Part shown: positions 1-8,344 of the stretch, one piece after another
Numbering within the stretch: the first letter of the stretch is position 1
Layout of the letters: each line of letters begins with the position of its first letter
Assembly (NCBI GenBank): GCA_023419095.1
Contig: JAEZYN010000084.1
Span: 1-29,597 of the forward strand
Length of the DNA: 29,597 nucleotides
Direction of reading: 5' to 3'
DNA from: Bacteroidota bacterium
Lineage (GTDB): Bacteria; Bacteroidota; Bacteroidia; Flavobacteriales; Weeksellaceae
The notes under the pieces: generated by a model
Seen by the model: only the letters and a program-made list of their open reading frames with translations
The model's database searches: none
Told to the model about the DNA's origin: nothing
Translations under genes and position numbers: made by a program

Positions 1-2255
1 CAGCCACCGCTTTCGTGGAAAGACGCCCAAATAACGGCCAGCCCGAACCGGCTAATATGAAAAGTGTTGTGAAAATTCTTTATGACGATACCGGAGTCTA
101 TATCGGCGCTACTCTTTTTGACAATGAACCCGGCAAGATCGCACGTGAACTTACCGAGCGCGACAACATTGAAAATGACGATATTTTCGGTGTCACATTA
201 AATGGATATAACGATCACCAACAAAGTCTTGAATTCCTTGTAACACCTGCGGGCGTGCAGGCCGACGCAAAGCTGACCACTGATCTTGGTGAAGATTTCA
301 GTTGGAATGCAGTGTGGTTTTCAGCCGTAAAAATTACGGAAACCGGCTGGACCGTTGAAATGAAAATCCCCTATTCGGAACTTCGCTTTCCAAAAAATAA
401 CGTGCAGGAATGGGGCATCAACATCCTGCGGCTCGTCAACCGCACAAGCGCCATTTTCGACTGGAATTTCGTCGATAATAAAAAAGGCAGCTACATGCTC
501 TATGATGGTATCCTGAGTGGAATTAGAAATATCAACCCGCCTACCAGACTGTCATTTCTGCCCTACTTTTCCACTTACGTAAACAATTACGACGGCAACA
601 CGACCGCAAATGTGAACGGCGGTATGGACTTGAAATACGGCATCAACGATGCTTTCACGCTGGATCTTACTTTAATTCCGGATTTCGGGCAAGCATCTTT
701 CGACCGTTCGGTTCTGAATCTATCACCATTTGAAACCCAGTTTGAGGAGCAGAGACCGTTTTTCACGGAGGGGACCGAACTTTTCAGCAAAGGCGACCTT
801 TTCTATTCACGGCGAATTGGCGGCAACCCGAGCAGACTTCCTGAGATTAATGAAGACGAAAACATCATTGAAAATCCTGAAAAAGTAAAACTTTTTAACG
901 CGATAAAAATTTCAGGCCGCACAAATGACGGGCTTGGAATCGGTTTCTTTAATGCGGTGACGGAAAAGACCTCAGCTAAAATCTTGAATTTAAAAAGCGG
1001 CGAAACACGTCTGGAAACTACAGAACCCTGGTCAAATTACAACGTTTTTGTCCTTGACCAGAGATTCCGCGGCAATTCATCTATTTCGCTCGTGAACACC
1101 AACGTGACGCGCGACGGGGATTTTCGGGACGCGAACGTCACGGCGCTGCTATTTGACATCAGAAATAAAAAAAATACGTACCGATATTTTGGTGGCACGA
1201 AAGGAAGTTTCGTCATAAACGGCGAAAACAAATTTGGAAATGAAAGTAATTTAGGCTTTAACAAAGTGGCGGGCGTGCACCGTTTTGGAGCCAATTATTT
1301 CATCCGTACTAAAGATTATGATATCGGCGATCTTGGATATTATGACCGAACCAATTATCACAGCCTTAATACCAACTATTCTTACCGCTATCTGCAGCCG
1401 CGCGGGAACCTCAATACGCTGAATTATAACCTGAATGTTTCACACAACCGCCGTTTGGATGATGATCTCTTCACGCAGTTCGTAATTCATAACAGTATCG
1501 AAATGCAGACTAAGAAATTTTTCAATTTTGGCGGTGGACTTATGATCTGGCCTTTTGGTGAAAACGACATCTACGAACCGCGAACCGCCGGCCGCCATCT
1601 TCATGTACCTGCGATGATCAACCCGTGGATTTTCATTAACACCGATAACCGCAGAAAGTTCAGGATCAATACCTACATCGATTATTATGCTTTCGACGAA
1701 AAAGGCCGCTACCAGCTGATCTACCAGCTGAACCCGAGCTATAAATTTTCCGATAAACTACGCCTTTATTATGATGCAAATTTTAATTATCAGCAGAATG
1801 ACCGCGGTTTCACCGGCAAAGATGCAGCCCATATTTTCATGGGGAGACGTAACAGGTTTACAGCTGAAAACGGAATCTCATCGCAGTATACTTTTAATAA
1901 TAAAATGGCGCTGAACCTGTCCTTCCGTCATTATTTTTCCGAGGTTCATTACCGAAGCTTTGAGACTTTAAACGAAAACGGCCGTGTTTCGGACACAGAT
2001 TTATTTGATGAAAACCGTGACGGCACCTTCAACTCCTGGAATGTGGATTTGCGCTATTCATGGTGGTTTGCGCCGGGCAGTCAGATCACTTTGCTGTACC
2101 GGAACGCGGTCGGGAATTATCTCGAAGAATCGAGAATCGGTTTCAGTAAAAACTTTGAAAAGCTGTTTGACGAGCCGATGATCAACAGTATTTCGCTTAA
2201 ACTCACTTACTATATCGATTACAACCAAGCCAAAAACTGGATGAAAAAAAGCTAA
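1..2255 (+). CDS. DUF5916 / CBM9-like outer-membrane protein, 5' end cut by window
   Basis: The reading frame is already open at the left edge (codons from base 3), so the signal peptide and first part of the protein are missing; the GTG at 15 is an internal codon. The first 150 or so visible residues look like a family 9 carbohydrate-binding (DOMON-like) sandwich, with DDTGVYIGATLFD, ERDNIENDDIFGVTLNGY and WTVEMKIPYSELRF. The rest is the DUF5916 region, marked by LIPDFGQ, ETQFEEQRPFFTEG and YSRRIGG, followed by a long tail rich in alternating aromatic and polar residues as in beta-barrel strands, ending NSISLKLTYYIDYNQAKNW. Members in Bacteroidota are predicted outer-membrane proteins of unknown substrate. 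The visible 751 codons suggest that roughly 60-130 residues are lost. The gene runs into a bidirectional terminator facing pheS. Family assignment is firm; function is unknown. Confidence 0.9.
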   Translation, partial: ATAFVERRPNNGQPEPANMKSVVKILYDDTGVYIGATLFDNEPGKIARELTERDNIENDDIFGVTLNGYNDHQQSLEFLVTPAGVQADAKLTTDLGEDFSWNAVWFSAVKITETGWTVEMKIPYSELRFPKNNVQEWGINILRLVNRTSAIFDWNFVDNKKGSYMLYDGILSGIRNINPPTRLSFLPYFSTYVNNYDGNTTANVNGGMDLKYGINDAFTLDLTLIPDFGQASFDRSVLNLSPFETQFEEQRPFFTEGTELFSKGDLFYSRRIGGNPSRLPEINEDENIIENPEKVKLFNAIKISGRTNDGLGIGFFNAVTEKTSAKILNLKSGETRLETTEPWSNYNVFVLDQRFRGNSSISLVNTNVTRDGDFRDANVTALLFDIRNKKNTYRYFGGTKGSFVINGENKFGNESNLGFNKVAGVHRFGANYFIRTKDYDIGDLGYYDRTNYHSLNTNYSYRYLQPRGNLNTLNYNLNVSHNRRLDDDLFTQFVIHNSIEMQTKKFFNFGGGLMIWPFGENDIYEPRTAGRHLHVPAMINPWIFINTDNRRKFRINTYIDYYAFDEKGRYQLIYQLNPSYKFSDKLRLYYDANFNYQQNDRGFTGKDAAHIFMGRRNRFTAENGISSQYTFNNKMALNLSFRHYFSEVHYRSFETLNENGRVSDTDLFDENRDGTFNSWNVDLRYSWWFAPGSQITLLYRNAVGNYLEESRIGFSKNFEKLFDEPMINSISLKLTYYIDYNQAKNWMKKS

Positions 2256-2261
2256 AAATAA

Positions 2262-2295
2262 GCCGCTTCAGAATATCTGAAACGGCCCTTTTATT
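2262..2295. terminator. Bidirectional terminator between the DUF5916 gene and pheS
   Basis: Arms GCCGCTTCAGA (2262-2272) and TCTGAAACGGC (2276-2286) pair with one mismatch around a 3-nt loop. A T-rich tract follows on the plus strand, and an A-rich tract precedes it, which serves the minus strand. It sits between two convergent genes. Confidence 0.85.
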
Positions 2296-2296
2296 T

Positions 2297-3307
2297 TTAA
2301 AGCGATCTGAACTGCTCCAGCATCCGCTTGTCGTTCTCGAAGAACATCCGAATATCACTCATCTGATACAGCAACATCACGATCCGCTCGATGCCCATCC
2401 CAAAAGCGTAACCGGAATATTTGTCGGAATCGATATTCACATTTTGTAGAACCGCAGGATCTACCATTCCACAACCCATGATTTCGAGCCAGCCGGTGCC
2501 TTTGGTAATGCGGTAATCGGTTTCAGAATTCAGTCCCCAATAAACATCAACCTCGGCACTTGGTTCCGTAAACGGGAAATACGAAGGTCTCAACCTGATT
2601 TTAGACTTGCCGAAAAGTTCGGTGGTGAAAAACTGAATGGTTTGTTTTAAATCTGCAAAGCTCACATTCTGATCGATATACAAACCTTCGATCTGGTGAA
2701 AAATGCAGTGTGAACGCGAAGAAATCGCTTCATTCCGGAAGACGCGGCCAGGCGACAGAATGCGCATCGGCGGCTGGTTTTCTTCCATATATCTGATTTG
2801 CACAGAGGATGTGTGCGTTCTGAGCAGCACATCCGGATTGGTTTCAACGAAAAATGTGTCCTGCATATCGCGTGCAGGATGGTATTCCGGAAGATTCAGC
2901 GCGGTAAAATTATGCCAGTCGTCTTCAATTTCAGGACCGTCAGCCACGGCAAAACCAATCGATTTGAATATATCGATGATTTTGTTTTTCACGATATTGA
3001 TTGGATGTCGGGTGCCGAGTTCAGACGGAAATCCAGGGCGCGTGAGGTCTTCCTTTTCCAGGATCAGATTCTCCGCTGCGCTGTTTTTGAGGCTGTCGAG
3101 TTTGGCTTCAACGGCCTGTTTTAATGTATTGATCTTCTGGCCAAATTCTTTTTTCTGTTCATTCGGAACATCTTTGAACTGGGCAAAAATATCATTCAAA
3201 ATTCCTTTTTTCCCACTGAATTTTATGCGGAACTGTTCGATTTCGGCTTTATCAGAAGTCTGAAAGTTTTGCACTTCCACCAACAAATCGTCTATTTTCT
3301 GTAACAT
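2297..3307 (-). CDS. pheS: Phenylalanyl-tRNA synthetase alpha subunit
   Basis: Charges tRNA-Phe as the catalytic half of the cytoplasmic alpha2-beta2 enzyme. The N-terminal ~90 residues form the tRNA-binding coiled coil (rich in K, E, Q). The class II core follows: GTRHPINIVKNKII, motif 2 as FRNEAISSRSHCIFHQIEG, and motif 3 as GYAFGMGIERIVML near the C-terminus. I start at the ATG at 3307 (MLQKIDDLL), giving 336 aa, the usual length. The longer frame up to 3340 adds 11 residues that overlap a -7 promoter box and match no family N-terminus. pheT is not in the window, which is common in Bacteroidota. It lies downstream of rdgB with a 97-bp gap holding its own probable promoter. Confidence 0.97.
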   Translation of the reverse strand: MLQKIDDLLVEVQNFQTSDKAEIEQFRIKFSGKKGILNDIFAQFKDVPNEQKKEFGQKINTLKQAVEAKLDSLKNSAAENLILEKEDLTRPGFPSELGTRHPINIVKNKIIDIFKSIGFAVADGPEIEDDWHNFTALNLPEYHPARDMQDTFFVETNPDVLLRTHTSSVQIRYMEENQPPMRILSPGRVFRNEAISSRSHCIFHQIEGLYIDQNVSFADLKQTIQFFTTELFGKSKIRLRPSYFPFTEPSAEVDVYWGLNSETDYRITKGTGWLEIMGCGMVDPAVLQNVNIDSDKYSGYAFGMGIERIVMLLYQMSDIRMFFENDKRMLEQFRSL

Positions 3308-3329
3308 CGTTTCGTAATATATCGAAGCG

Positions 3330-3337
3330 CAAAAATA
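3330..3337 (-). promoter_or_regulatory. -7 box of pheS promoter
   Basis: On the minus strand this reads TATTTTTG, matching the Bacteroidota -7 consensus TAnnTTTG, about 23 nt upstream of the chosen pheS start. No clear TTG is seen at -33, so this is a moderate call. Confidence 0.5.
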
Positions 3338-3404
3338 CAATTTAATGCTGAAACTGCCCGAGGAAATATTACCTGTAGGGGATCTGAAACCAATTTACTG
3401 CAGC

Positions 3405-3977
3405 CTACTGCACATACGCAAGAAATTCAGACAACGCTTTCCTGCGATGACTGATGGCGTTTTTCTTCTCTGCCGGCATTTCAGCAAATGTGATTTCATA
3501 ATCGTTTGGAATAAAGATCGGGTCGTAACCAAAACCCTTATCACCACGGACTTCGCGAATGATTTGACCATAAACACGGCCTTCAAAATATTCTTCTATA
3601 CCATTATCCACGAGACACATTACAGTCACAAAATAGGCGTCGCGATTGTCTGAATCTTTAAGTTGCTCGAGAACTTTAGCCATGTTTTTTGCAAAATCGT
3701 GGTCGCCGGCGTACCGTGCGGAATAAATTCCAGGTCTGCCGTCCAGCGCGTCTATCACCAGCCCGGAATCATCACCCAGACTTGCTTTTCCGGTTTTTTC
3801 GAAGCAGTATTTTGCCTTAATCAGTGCGTTTGCGTGAAAAGAATTTCCGTCTTCGACAATTTCGTCGTGAAGGTTGTAATCTGCGAGTGAAGTCACTTTA
3901 AATTCTTCGCCGAGGATTTGCTGAATTTCTTCTTTTTTGTGTTGATTGTGGGTAGCAACCAGAATTTCTTTAGACAT
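3405..3977 (-). CDS. rdgB: Non-canonical purine NTP pyrophosphatase (RdgB/HAM1)
   Basis: Hydrolyses ITP, dITP and XTP to monophosphates, keeping deaminated purines out of DNA and RNA. The 190-aa length is standard. Family motifs run in order: ATHNQHKKEEI (substrate-binding T-x-N-x-x-K) at the N-terminus, DDSGLVIDALDGRPGIYSARYAG in the middle, GDKGFGYDPIF, and SHRRKAL at the C-terminus. It starts at ATG 3977, 32 bases after the CPBP protease gene ends on the same strand, so the two are probably co-transcribed, with pheS following. Identity is secure. Confidence 0.96.
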   Translation of the reverse strand: MSKEILVATHNQHKKEEIQQILGEEFKVTSLADYNLHDEIVEDGNSFHANALIKAKYCFEKTGKASLGDDSGLVIDALDGRPGIYSARYAGDHDFAKNMAKVLEQLKDSDNRDAYFVTVMCLVDNGIEEYFEGRVYGQIIREVRGDKGFGYDPIFIPNDYEITFAEMPAEKKNAISHRRKALSEFLAYVQ

Positions 3978-4009
3978 AAAATTGACAGATATATTTAAAT
4001 AAAAAAAAT

Positions 4010-4843
4010 TTACATGGCAGAATAACTTCCAGGATATTTTCGGCTGAAAAGGTAATAGAAAACACCGAACAGGAGTAGGCCTGCGGCTAAAACCACATAC
4101 TCTGGAACCCTGAACATTTCCGCAAAACTTTCTGTTTCACCGTACAAAATAAGCAGCGCCGAACAAAGGTTATTAAAAGCGTGAAGCAGTATCGGCAACA
4201 GTAAAGATTTAGTCTTATAATAGACCAAACCCAGCACAACGCCCAGCAAGACAGCGCCTACGAACTGCCACGGGTTGCCGTGAACGATTCCGAAAACTAC
4301 CGACGCGATTAAAATAGCACTTGCAGGCTTCATGCCTTTGTTGATGAGTCCTTTCTGAATAATTCCGCGAAAAATAATTTCCTCGAAAAGCGGCGCCATT
4401 ACCACGACCATCACGAGCAGCGTGGCCTTATCATTGGTCATTTGCCGCATCAGACCTTCAAAAAATTCGTAGAAAGGACCAAAAAAGGGTCCGGTAACCG
4501 GAATTTGTGCGGTAATGATCTCAGCGATAAGCATCATGCCGGACATCAACGGGAAAATAATTAAATATGTACTCAGATTTGTGGCTGAAAGATTGAAATT
4601 GAGTTGACGACCTGTCTGCGGACGCGCGATGAAAGTGTCGTAAACTAGTATTGCACCCAGAAAACCTGCGGCGTTCATGACCATCAGATAAAAATTCGAA
4701 TACTGGAAGTTGGTATTGAAAACAAAGATCGAAATCACATTTATGGAAGAAATAACTGATGTTCCCGCGATCATGCCGACAATCAGTGCAAGTGCGCCTT
4801 TCCAGTTAAATGTGTGCTCCGGCTTGTTTTTTCGTTCTGTCAT
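4010..4843 (-). CDS. CPBP family intramembrane glutamic endopeptidase (Abi/CAAX-type)
   Basis: Polytopic inner-membrane protein with the CPBP signature: EEIIFRG near residue 153 (paired Glu and Arg), FGIVHGN with the first conserved His, and HAFNN with the second. Several long hydrophobic stretches flank these, including VMSGMMLIAEII-like and VLAAGLLLFGVFYYLF segments. The family includes CAAX-prenyl endopeptidases and bacteriocin self-immunity proteins; no specific substrate can be named here. I use ATG 4843 (MTERKNKPE), giving 277 aa. A frame from GTG 4915 is longer, but that GTG overlaps a perfect -7 promoter box (4915-4922), so it would not be transcribed. Downstream on the same strand is rdgB, 32 bases away. 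Confidence 0.88.
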   Translation of the reverse strand: MTERKNKPEHTFNWKGALALIVGMIAGTSVISSINVISIFVFNTNFQYSNFYLMVMNAAGFLGAILVYDTFIARPQTGRQLNFNLSATNLSTYLIIFPLMSGMMLIAEIITAQIPVTGPFFGPFYEFFEGLMRQMTNDKATLLVMVVVMAPLFEEIIFRGIIQKGLINKGMKPASAILIASVVFGIVHGNPWQFVGAVLLGVVLGLVYYKTKSLLLPILLHAFNNLCSALLILYGETESFAEMFRVPEYVVLAAGLLLFGVFYYLFSRKYPGSYSAM

Positions 4844-4914
4844 CAGCTGTTGAGTAAGTGTATTTGAAATAATAAAATAAATAAAAACAGGTTTCAGAAG
4901 ACCTGTAATGCCCA

Positions 4915-4922
4915 CAAATATA
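4915..4922 (-). promoter_or_regulatory. -7 box of CPBP gene promoter (decides its start)
   Basis: The minus strand reads TATATTTG, an exact TAnnTTTG match, placing the transcript start near 4910 and so excluding the upstream GTG start. Between it and ATG 4843 the leader carries a weak hairpin (CAGGT / ACCTG arms, about 4890-4907) followed by T-rich sequence, possibly an attenuator. Confidence 0.6.
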
Positions 4923-5016
4923 ATTCAAATATGACAAAGCGAAGTTTTGCGCGGCCTTTTCAGGCAGTTTTCACATTCGGTAAAAAAAGACGATTTTTGC
5001 AGTCTCAAAATTTTAT

Positions 5017-6618
5017 ATGGCAGACTTCAACCAAGAAATAGAAAGGCGTAAAACCTTCGGAATCATTTCCCACCCCGATGCCGGGAAAACTACACTTACT
5101 GAAAAGCTGCTGCTTTTCGGTGGTGCCATTCAGGAAGCAGGCGCCGTGAAATCGAATAAAATAAAAAAAGGCGCGACGTCTGACTTCATGGAAATCGAAC
5201 GCCAGCGTGGAATTTCGGTGGCAACTTCGGTTTTGGCATTTGAATACAGGGATCACAAAATCAACATCCTCGATACACCCGGACACAAAGATTTCGCCGA
5301 AGATACTTACCGAACTCTAACGGCTGTAGATTCCGTAATCGTGGTAATCGATGTGGCTAAAGGTGTGGAGGAACAGACCGAAAAACTCGTTCAGGTTTGC
5401 CGCATGCGAAACATACCGATGCTGGTTTTCATCAATAAGCTAGACCGTGAAGGTAAAGACGCATTCGATCTTTTAGATGAAGTTGAACAGAAATTAGGCC
5501 TGACGGTTTGCCCGCTTTCGCTGCCAATTGGTATGGGAAGCGACTTCCAGGGGATTTATAATATTTGGGAAAAGAACATACAGCTTTTTCTGGAAGAGAA
5601 AAAACAGAAAGTCGGCGAAACTATGAAGTTTGACGACATCAATGACTCGAAAATCGATGAAGTAATTGGCGAAAAGGCTGCTGCCACACTGCGTGACGAG
5701 CTTGAACTTGTAGAATCTGTCTATCCGGAATTCAACCGCGAAGATTACATGAACGGTAATCTGCAGCCGGTATTTTTCGGTTCGGCTTTAAATAATTTCG
5801 GTGTGCGGGAACTTCTTGACGCTTTCATCGACATTGCGCCGCAACCACAGCCTAAAGAATCGGAAACACGTCTTGTAAAACCGGACGAGAAAAACTTTAC
5901 AGGTTTCGTCTTCAAAATTCACGCGAATATGGATCCGAAACACCGCGACAGGCTTGCGTTTGTAAAGATTGTATCGGGTACGTTCAAAAGAAATGAGAAT
6001 TATCTTTTGGTTCGCGAAAATAAAAAGATGAAGTTTTCCTCACCAAATGCATTTTTCGCAGACAAAAAAGAAGTCGTGGACGAAAGCTTTCCGGGCGACA
6101 TCGTTGGTTTGCATGATACCGGAAATTTCAGGATCGGAGACACGCTCACGGCGGGTGAAAAAATCAGTTTTAAAGGAATTCCGAGCTTCTCGCCGGAGCA
6201 TTTCCGATATATTAATAATGACGATCCACTAAAAGCAAAGCAACTCGCAAAAGGCATCGACCAGCTGATGGACGAAGGTGTGGCGCAGCTGTTCACACTC
6301 GATATGAACAACCGGAAAATCATTGGAACTGTGGGCGCGCTACAATATGAGGTAATCCAGTACCGACTGGAACACGAATATGGCGCGAAATGTACGTACG
6401 AACCGCTTTCCATTCATAAAGCCTGCTGGATAGAAGCCGACGAAAAATCGGAAGAATTCCAGGAGTTTGCGCGGCTGAAGCAACGTTTTATGGCTCGCGA
6501 CAAATACGGGCAGCGTGTTTTCCTGGCAGATTCATCTTTTACGATTCATATGACGCAGGAGAAATTCCCGAACGTGAAACTGCACTTCATCAGCGAGTTC
6601 CGGAATAACCAATCATAA
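5017..6618 (+). CDS. prfC: Peptide chain release factor 3
   Basis: Translational GTPase that removes RF1/RF2 from the ribosome after peptide release. G1 is SHPDAGKTT (residues 18-26), the switch region contains MEIERQRGISV, G3 is DTPGHKDF, and G4 is NKLDRE. The spacing and the internal GATSDFME stretch are those of RF3, not of EF-G or TypA. Domains II and III follow; GTVGALQYEVIQYRLEHEYG is a typical RF3 C-terminal signature. The 533-aa length is normal. It diverges from the CPBP gene across about 170 bp; a near-consensus GATTTTTG lies about 20 nt upstream of the start. It is monocistronic, ending in an intrinsic terminator. Confidence 0.97.
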   Translation: MADFNQEIERRKTFGIISHPDAGKTTLTEKLLLFGGAIQEAGAVKSNKIKKGATSDFMEIERQRGISVATSVLAFEYRDHKINILDTPGHKDFAEDTYRTLTAVDSVIVVIDVAKGVEEQTEKLVQVCRMRNIPMLVFINKLDREGKDAFDLLDEVEQKLGLTVCPLSLPIGMGSDFQGIYNIWEKNIQLFLEEKKQKVGETMKFDDINDSKIDEVIGEKAAATLRDELELVESVYPEFNREDYMNGNLQPVFFGSALNNFGVRELLDAFIDIAPQPQPKESETRLVKPDEKNFTGFVFKIHANMDPKHRDRLAFVKIVSGTFKRNENYLLVRENKKMKFSSPNAFFADKKEVVDESFPGDIVGLHDTGNFRIGDTLTAGEKISFKGIPSFSPEHFRYINNDDPLKAKQLAKGIDQLMDEGVAQLFTLDMNNRKIIGTVGALQYEVIQYRLEHEYGAKCTYEPLSIHKACWIEADEKSEEFQEFARLKQRFMARDKYGQRVFLADSSFTIHMTQEKFPNVKLHFISEFRNNQS

Positions 6619-6628
6619 CCAATTTTAA

Positions 6629-6657
6629 AATCTTCAGGTCAACTGGAGATTTTTTTT
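6629..6657 (+). terminator. Intrinsic terminator after prfC
   Basis: Arms AATCTTCAG (6629-6637) and CTGGAGATT (6643-6651) pair over 9 bp with one G-T wobble around a 5-nt loop, followed by a run of T. Confidence 0.85.
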
Positions 6658-6775
6658 GTAAATACGTCCGCAAAACATTTTACAATATCCGGCTAATCAA
6701 ACGCTTAACATTAAATTACTTTTTAAAGGAATACAATTTGATTCTATTCTGCATTCTAAAATTTTTTATTAATAA

Positions 6776-7918
6776 ATGAAAAACTTTTTCTTAATACTGC
6801 TGGCTTTCACGACACTAATTTCATGTGAAAAAAATACATTGCAGCAAACGACGGATAATATTAAAAGAGCTGACAGCCTTTTTACAAAAGCCAACCAGGG
6901 AATTAAAACGCTGGATTCGATTTCAAAAACGATAAGTGACTCCAACGGTATTGCCAAAAAAGTCATTATACCCGAAATTCAAAAACAGAAAAAATCTATT
7001 GACAGCACGATCAAAAATGGCAGCTGGCGAATTGACTCGATCAATAAGCAGATCGAAAAAATCACCAAAAACGTCGTGGTTGGAACGGAGGTGGCGAAAA
7101 CGCTTGACTCTGCGAATACTGCACTTCAAAAAGGTGAGAATGCATTAAAGGTACTCACGCGTACTGCTGATAAAATCTTGAAACAGACAAAACAACAATC
7201 TGCGACGGAGAAGACCGCAGAAAGTACGCCTGAACCGCGAACGTCAGACTCAATGGATAATGCATCGCCGGCAGTGCCTCCGCATGAAGGGAATCCGATT
7301 GTAAAAAATGCCACACTTGAAATTCAGGTTGACGATTTAGCATCTGCGCAGGCGATTTTAAAACAAAAAATTCGCGAGAACAATGCCGATTTGGTGACTG
7401 AAAATTTTAGCCAGAACGAAGGCATCCAGCGGCAGCGCGTCACGGCGAAGGTACCACTTCAGTATTTCGACCGTTTTGTGGCTGATATATCTTCAAATTT
7501 AGGTGACATTAAATCCAAAAATACAGAAACAGAAGGAAATGATTTTTTTGCGGCCCAAAACTGCGACGTCGAAATTCTGCTCGTTCAGAATGAAAATATA
7601 GCGGACTTAAATGCCGGTCAAAACGGGGACCAGAAGGAGAATGACGGTTTTATTGGTGCTTTTTTGAAAGGTTTTAAAATGCTGGGCGCCGCACTTCTAT
7701 TTTTAGTACCGTTTTGGCCGGTATTCCTTATCGCAGGTCTGATCTGGTTTATTGTGCGTCGGAACCGGGTGAAAAAACGCGTGCAAAACGCTGCTTTAGA
7801 AACTCATAAATCTTCGGAAACTCCGGCTTACCCTACTGATAATCAAACATCATCAGCAGAGCAGACAGGATCTGACAATTCAACTGATGATGATTACTCG
7901 AAATACATGCCTAAATAA
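6776..7918 (+). CDS. DUF4349 domain lipoprotein
   Basis: Begins with a lipoprotein signal: a hydrophobic core (FFLILLAFTTL) and a lipobox LISC, with Cys at residue 17. Residues ~25-130 are charged and helical, with repeated KTLDS/ADSLF-type heptads, probably coiled coil. A DUF4349 domain follows (NPIVKNATLEIQVDDL, VTENFSQNEG, RVTAKVPLQYFDRF, about residues 180-280). After it comes a transmembrane segment (AALLFLVPFWPVFLIAGLIW), a basic stop-transfer RRNRVKKR, and a Ser/Thr/Asp-rich tail. The protein would thus be anchored at both ends, as DUF4349 proteins often are. Its role is unknown. It is monocistronic and ends at a strong terminator shared with the convergent gene. Confidence 0.85.
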   Translation: MKNFFLILLAFTTLISCEKNTLQQTTDNIKRADSLFTKANQGIKTLDSISKTISDSNGIAKKVIIPEIQKQKKSIDSTIKNGSWRIDSINKQIEKITKNVVVGTEVAKTLDSANTALQKGENALKVLTRTADKILKQTKQQSATEKTAESTPEPRTSDSMDNASPAVPPHEGNPIVKNATLEIQVDDLASAQAILKQKIRENNADLVTENFSQNEGIQRQRVTAKVPLQYFDRFVADISSNLGDIKSKNTETEGNDFFAAQNCDVEILLVQNENIADLNAGQNGDQKENDGFIGAFLKGFKMLGAALLFLVPFWPVFLIAGLIWFIVRRNRVKKRVQNAALETHKSSETPAYPTDNQTSSAEQTGSDNSTDDDYSKYMPK

Positions 7919-7923
7919 ACAAA

Positions 7924-7949
7924 GAAGCCTTCCAGTTGCGGAAGGCTTC
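7924..7949. terminator. Perfect bidirectional terminator hairpin
   Basis: GAAGCCTTCC (7924-7933) and GGAAGGCTTC (7940-7949) are perfect 10-bp arms around a 6-nt loop, between two convergent genes. T-rich sequence lies beyond it on either strand. Confidence 0.85.
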
Positions 7950-7951
7950 AC

Positions 7952-8317
7952 TTATTTCATATTCACAATGCGGTCTACAACGTAAACCGTATTCCCGCGC
8001 CAGGGCAGTACGCCGTGGTATTCCCTGTAATGAAGATCGAATGTCTTGCCGTTGTTTACTTCTAAGGTTTTGAAGATTTCTTCATTTACGATGGAGAATT
8101 CAAACTCATAACTCGTCAGGCTTCCGGTGCGCGGATTGGCACCAAAACCCTGCTGTATGAGTTTTCCCTCGTAAGTTTTGAAAACGTTACCTTTCTTCAC
8201 GGCATAATTCAGCACGCCGGATTTCACACCTTCGCCAAAAACAAAGTAATAACGGTAATAAAGCACGCCCGAAAGCAGCAAAACTACAGCAGCGATAACG
8301 ATCCAGAAGTATTTCAT
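7952..8317 (-). CDS. Small membrane-anchored protein of unknown function
   Basis: 121 aa. An N-terminal hydrophobic helix (YFWIVIAAVVLLLSGVLYY) has little charge before it, so this is either an uncleaved anchor or a signal; the remaining ~95 residues are predicted outside the cytoplasm. The soluble part is beta-rich, with GKLIQQGFGANPRTGSL, YEFEFSIVNE, FDLHYREYHGVLPWRGNT and a final VVDRIV. I do not recognise a characterised family, though the pattern looks like a conserved flavobacterial protein. It starts 27 bases after the acyl-CoA dehydrogenase gene ends on the same strand and shares its terminator, so the two are probably one transcript; that does not by itself assign a role. Confidence 0.75.
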   Translation of the reverse strand: MKYFWIVIAAVVLLLSGVLYYRYYFVFGEGVKSGVLNYAVKKGNVFKTYEGKLIQQGFGANPRTGSLTSYEFEFSIVNEEIFKTLEVNNGKTFDLHYREYHGVLPWRGNTVYVVDRIVNMK

Positions 8318-8344
8318 TACAGTTAAATTTAAAGGTTAAAACTT

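Noticed and set aside
2703..3263. 186-codon frame antisense to pheS
   Set aside because: Shadow frame of a highly conserved gene; no motifs and no promoter.
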